A stretch of DNA of 15,916 nt from Anaerolineaceae bacterium UBA6105 (GTDB taxonomy: Bacteria; Chloroflexota; Anaerolineae; Anaerolineales; Anaerolineaceae), in the NCBI GenBank assembly GCA_002423495.1, contig DIWN01000060.1:1-15916 (forward strand), read 5' to 3'. Under the pieces are notes generated by a model that worked only from the letters and a program-made list of their open reading frames with translations, had not been told where the DNA came from and ran no database searches. The position numbers and the translations under genes were made by a program. Position 1 is the stretch's first letter; each line of letters begins with the position of its first letter. Of this stretch, positions 15,257 through 15,916 are shown piece after piece.

Positions 15257-15916
15257 CTAAGCAACGTTGCACTTGAACAAGGGGCGGAAGTCATTGACCC
15301 AAACTGCCAGGTAGTGGCGCACCTTCAGGCGATGTTCATCGTTGCTGAAGACCGCCGGTGAGAGTTCATCGCCAGCGATGAAAATTTCGGGTGCCAGCCC
15401 AAAGCGTTCCCCCACGAAGATTGCCGGGGCAATGCGCGGGTCGCAGGCAACCGCCCAGTCGTTGGCATCCGTCCACTCCGGCACCACCAACGGCGCGGCA
15501 CTGCCCTTGAGGACGTTGTCGTAGACATAATCGGGCTCGCGCACCAGCGAACCAGTGCAGATTTCCAGCGCCGCTTTTTGCTGCGATCGACCCACCAGGA
15601 TGAATTTTGGGTTGACTGCCAGGCGCGGACCTGTGCCATAAAGAGAAACGGCGTTCTTGATCAGCATCGGTTGGTTATAAACCTTGCTGCTCACCAGGTC
15701 CCAGTTAGTGTGGTTGAGCGCCACGGTGTCGAGGTTGAAATGCCCTCCTGAAGTCGTGACTTCCGTGGTATTGAACAAGAGGCTGCCATCTGCCAGGTAG
15801 GGACCAGTGCCGCCGTTGACCGTGAAAATCTCTGCCACCAGCCTGGAAATCTTGCGCATGCCGGCAGATGCCAACTCGCGGGCATAGGAACGCAGCTTGC
15901 GGGTCTCATCGCGGTC
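15257..15916 (-). CDS. Phage major capsid protein, 5'-truncated by window edge
   Basis: The last 219 codons of a phage capsid-type protein; the frame is open to the right edge, so the N-terminus is missing. The C-terminal part shows PKFILVGRSQQKAALEI, PLVVPEWTDANDWAVACDP, AIFVGERFGLAPEIFIAG and LKVRHYLAVWVNDFRPLFKCNVA. Mu gpT-like and other HK97-fold capsid proteins often end in such a VRHxxxxxVxDFRxLxKxNV strand pair. It would assemble the icosahedral head. TAG at 15259-15257 is followed 17 nt later by the holin-like start, so both belong to one operon transcribed toward lower coordinates. An upstream scaffold or protease should lie outside the window. Confidence 0.7.
   Translation of the reverse strand, partial: DRDETRKLRSYARELASAGMRKISRLVAEIFTVNGGTGPYLADGSLLFNTTEVTTSGGHFNLDTVALNHTNWDLVSSKVYNQPMLIKNAVSLYGTGPRLAVNPKFILVGRSQQKAALEICTGSLVREPDYVYDNVLKGSAAPLVVPEWTDANDWAVACDPRIAPAIFVGERFGLAPEIFIAGDELSPAVFSNDEHRLKVRHYLAVWVNDFRPLFKCNVA

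Overview
The window looks like a chromosomal segment of an uncultured anaerobic bacterium of the Chloroflexota (Anaerolineae type), carrying one end of a phage-derived gene block. The assignment is an inference. It rests on the gene content (GH1 glucosidase, lipoprotein serpins, DUF4173 membrane protein, DegV, FruK-like sugar kinase), moderate GC content, good GGAGG-type ribosome binding sites and repeat-rich spacers. No rRNA or tRNA is present to confirm it.

Left part (1-2789): the C-terminal half of an ABC exporter ATPase runs in from the left edge and is followed closely by a GH1 beta-glucosidase, probably co-transcribed. A 606-base gene-free spacer follows. It contains two tandem units of about 138 bp, each with two hairpin-forming palindromes, and then a 186-bp element (2508-2693) whose segments pair perfectly into a four-way-junction cloverleaf.

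Middle part (2790-6446): a YdcF/DUF218 membrane protein is followed by two tandem lipoprotein serpins, which are surface-anchored suicide protease inhibitors. The first serpin is interrupted by one in-frame TAA where its neighbour has CAA; the rest of the frame is intact. The second serpin is complete and ends at a bidirectional terminator shared with the convergent degV-family gene.

Right-middle part (6460-11537): a DegV fatty-acid-binding protein (minus) is divergent from a DUF4173 polytopic membrane protein (plus). Next come a second structured spacer and a 392-residue membrane-anchored protein of unknown family. A PfkB/1-phosphofructokinase-like protein (minus) overlaps that gene tail to tail. 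Its catalytic GAGD motif reads GARG, so it is probably not an active kinase.

Right part (11596-15916): a compact minus-strand phage structural operon. In transcription order it holds a major capsid protein (cut by the right edge), a holin-like small membrane protein, a 62-residue protein, a head-tail connector-like protein, a distal-tail-like protein and a large tail/hub-like protein with an embedded beta-sandwich. The last four are tightly overlapped. No tail tube, tape measure, neck, lysin or integrase lies between capsid and hub, so this is either a reduced prophage, a rearranged remnant or a domesticated particle. An AT-rich gap of 58 nt separates it from the sugar kinase gene and is a candidate element boundary.
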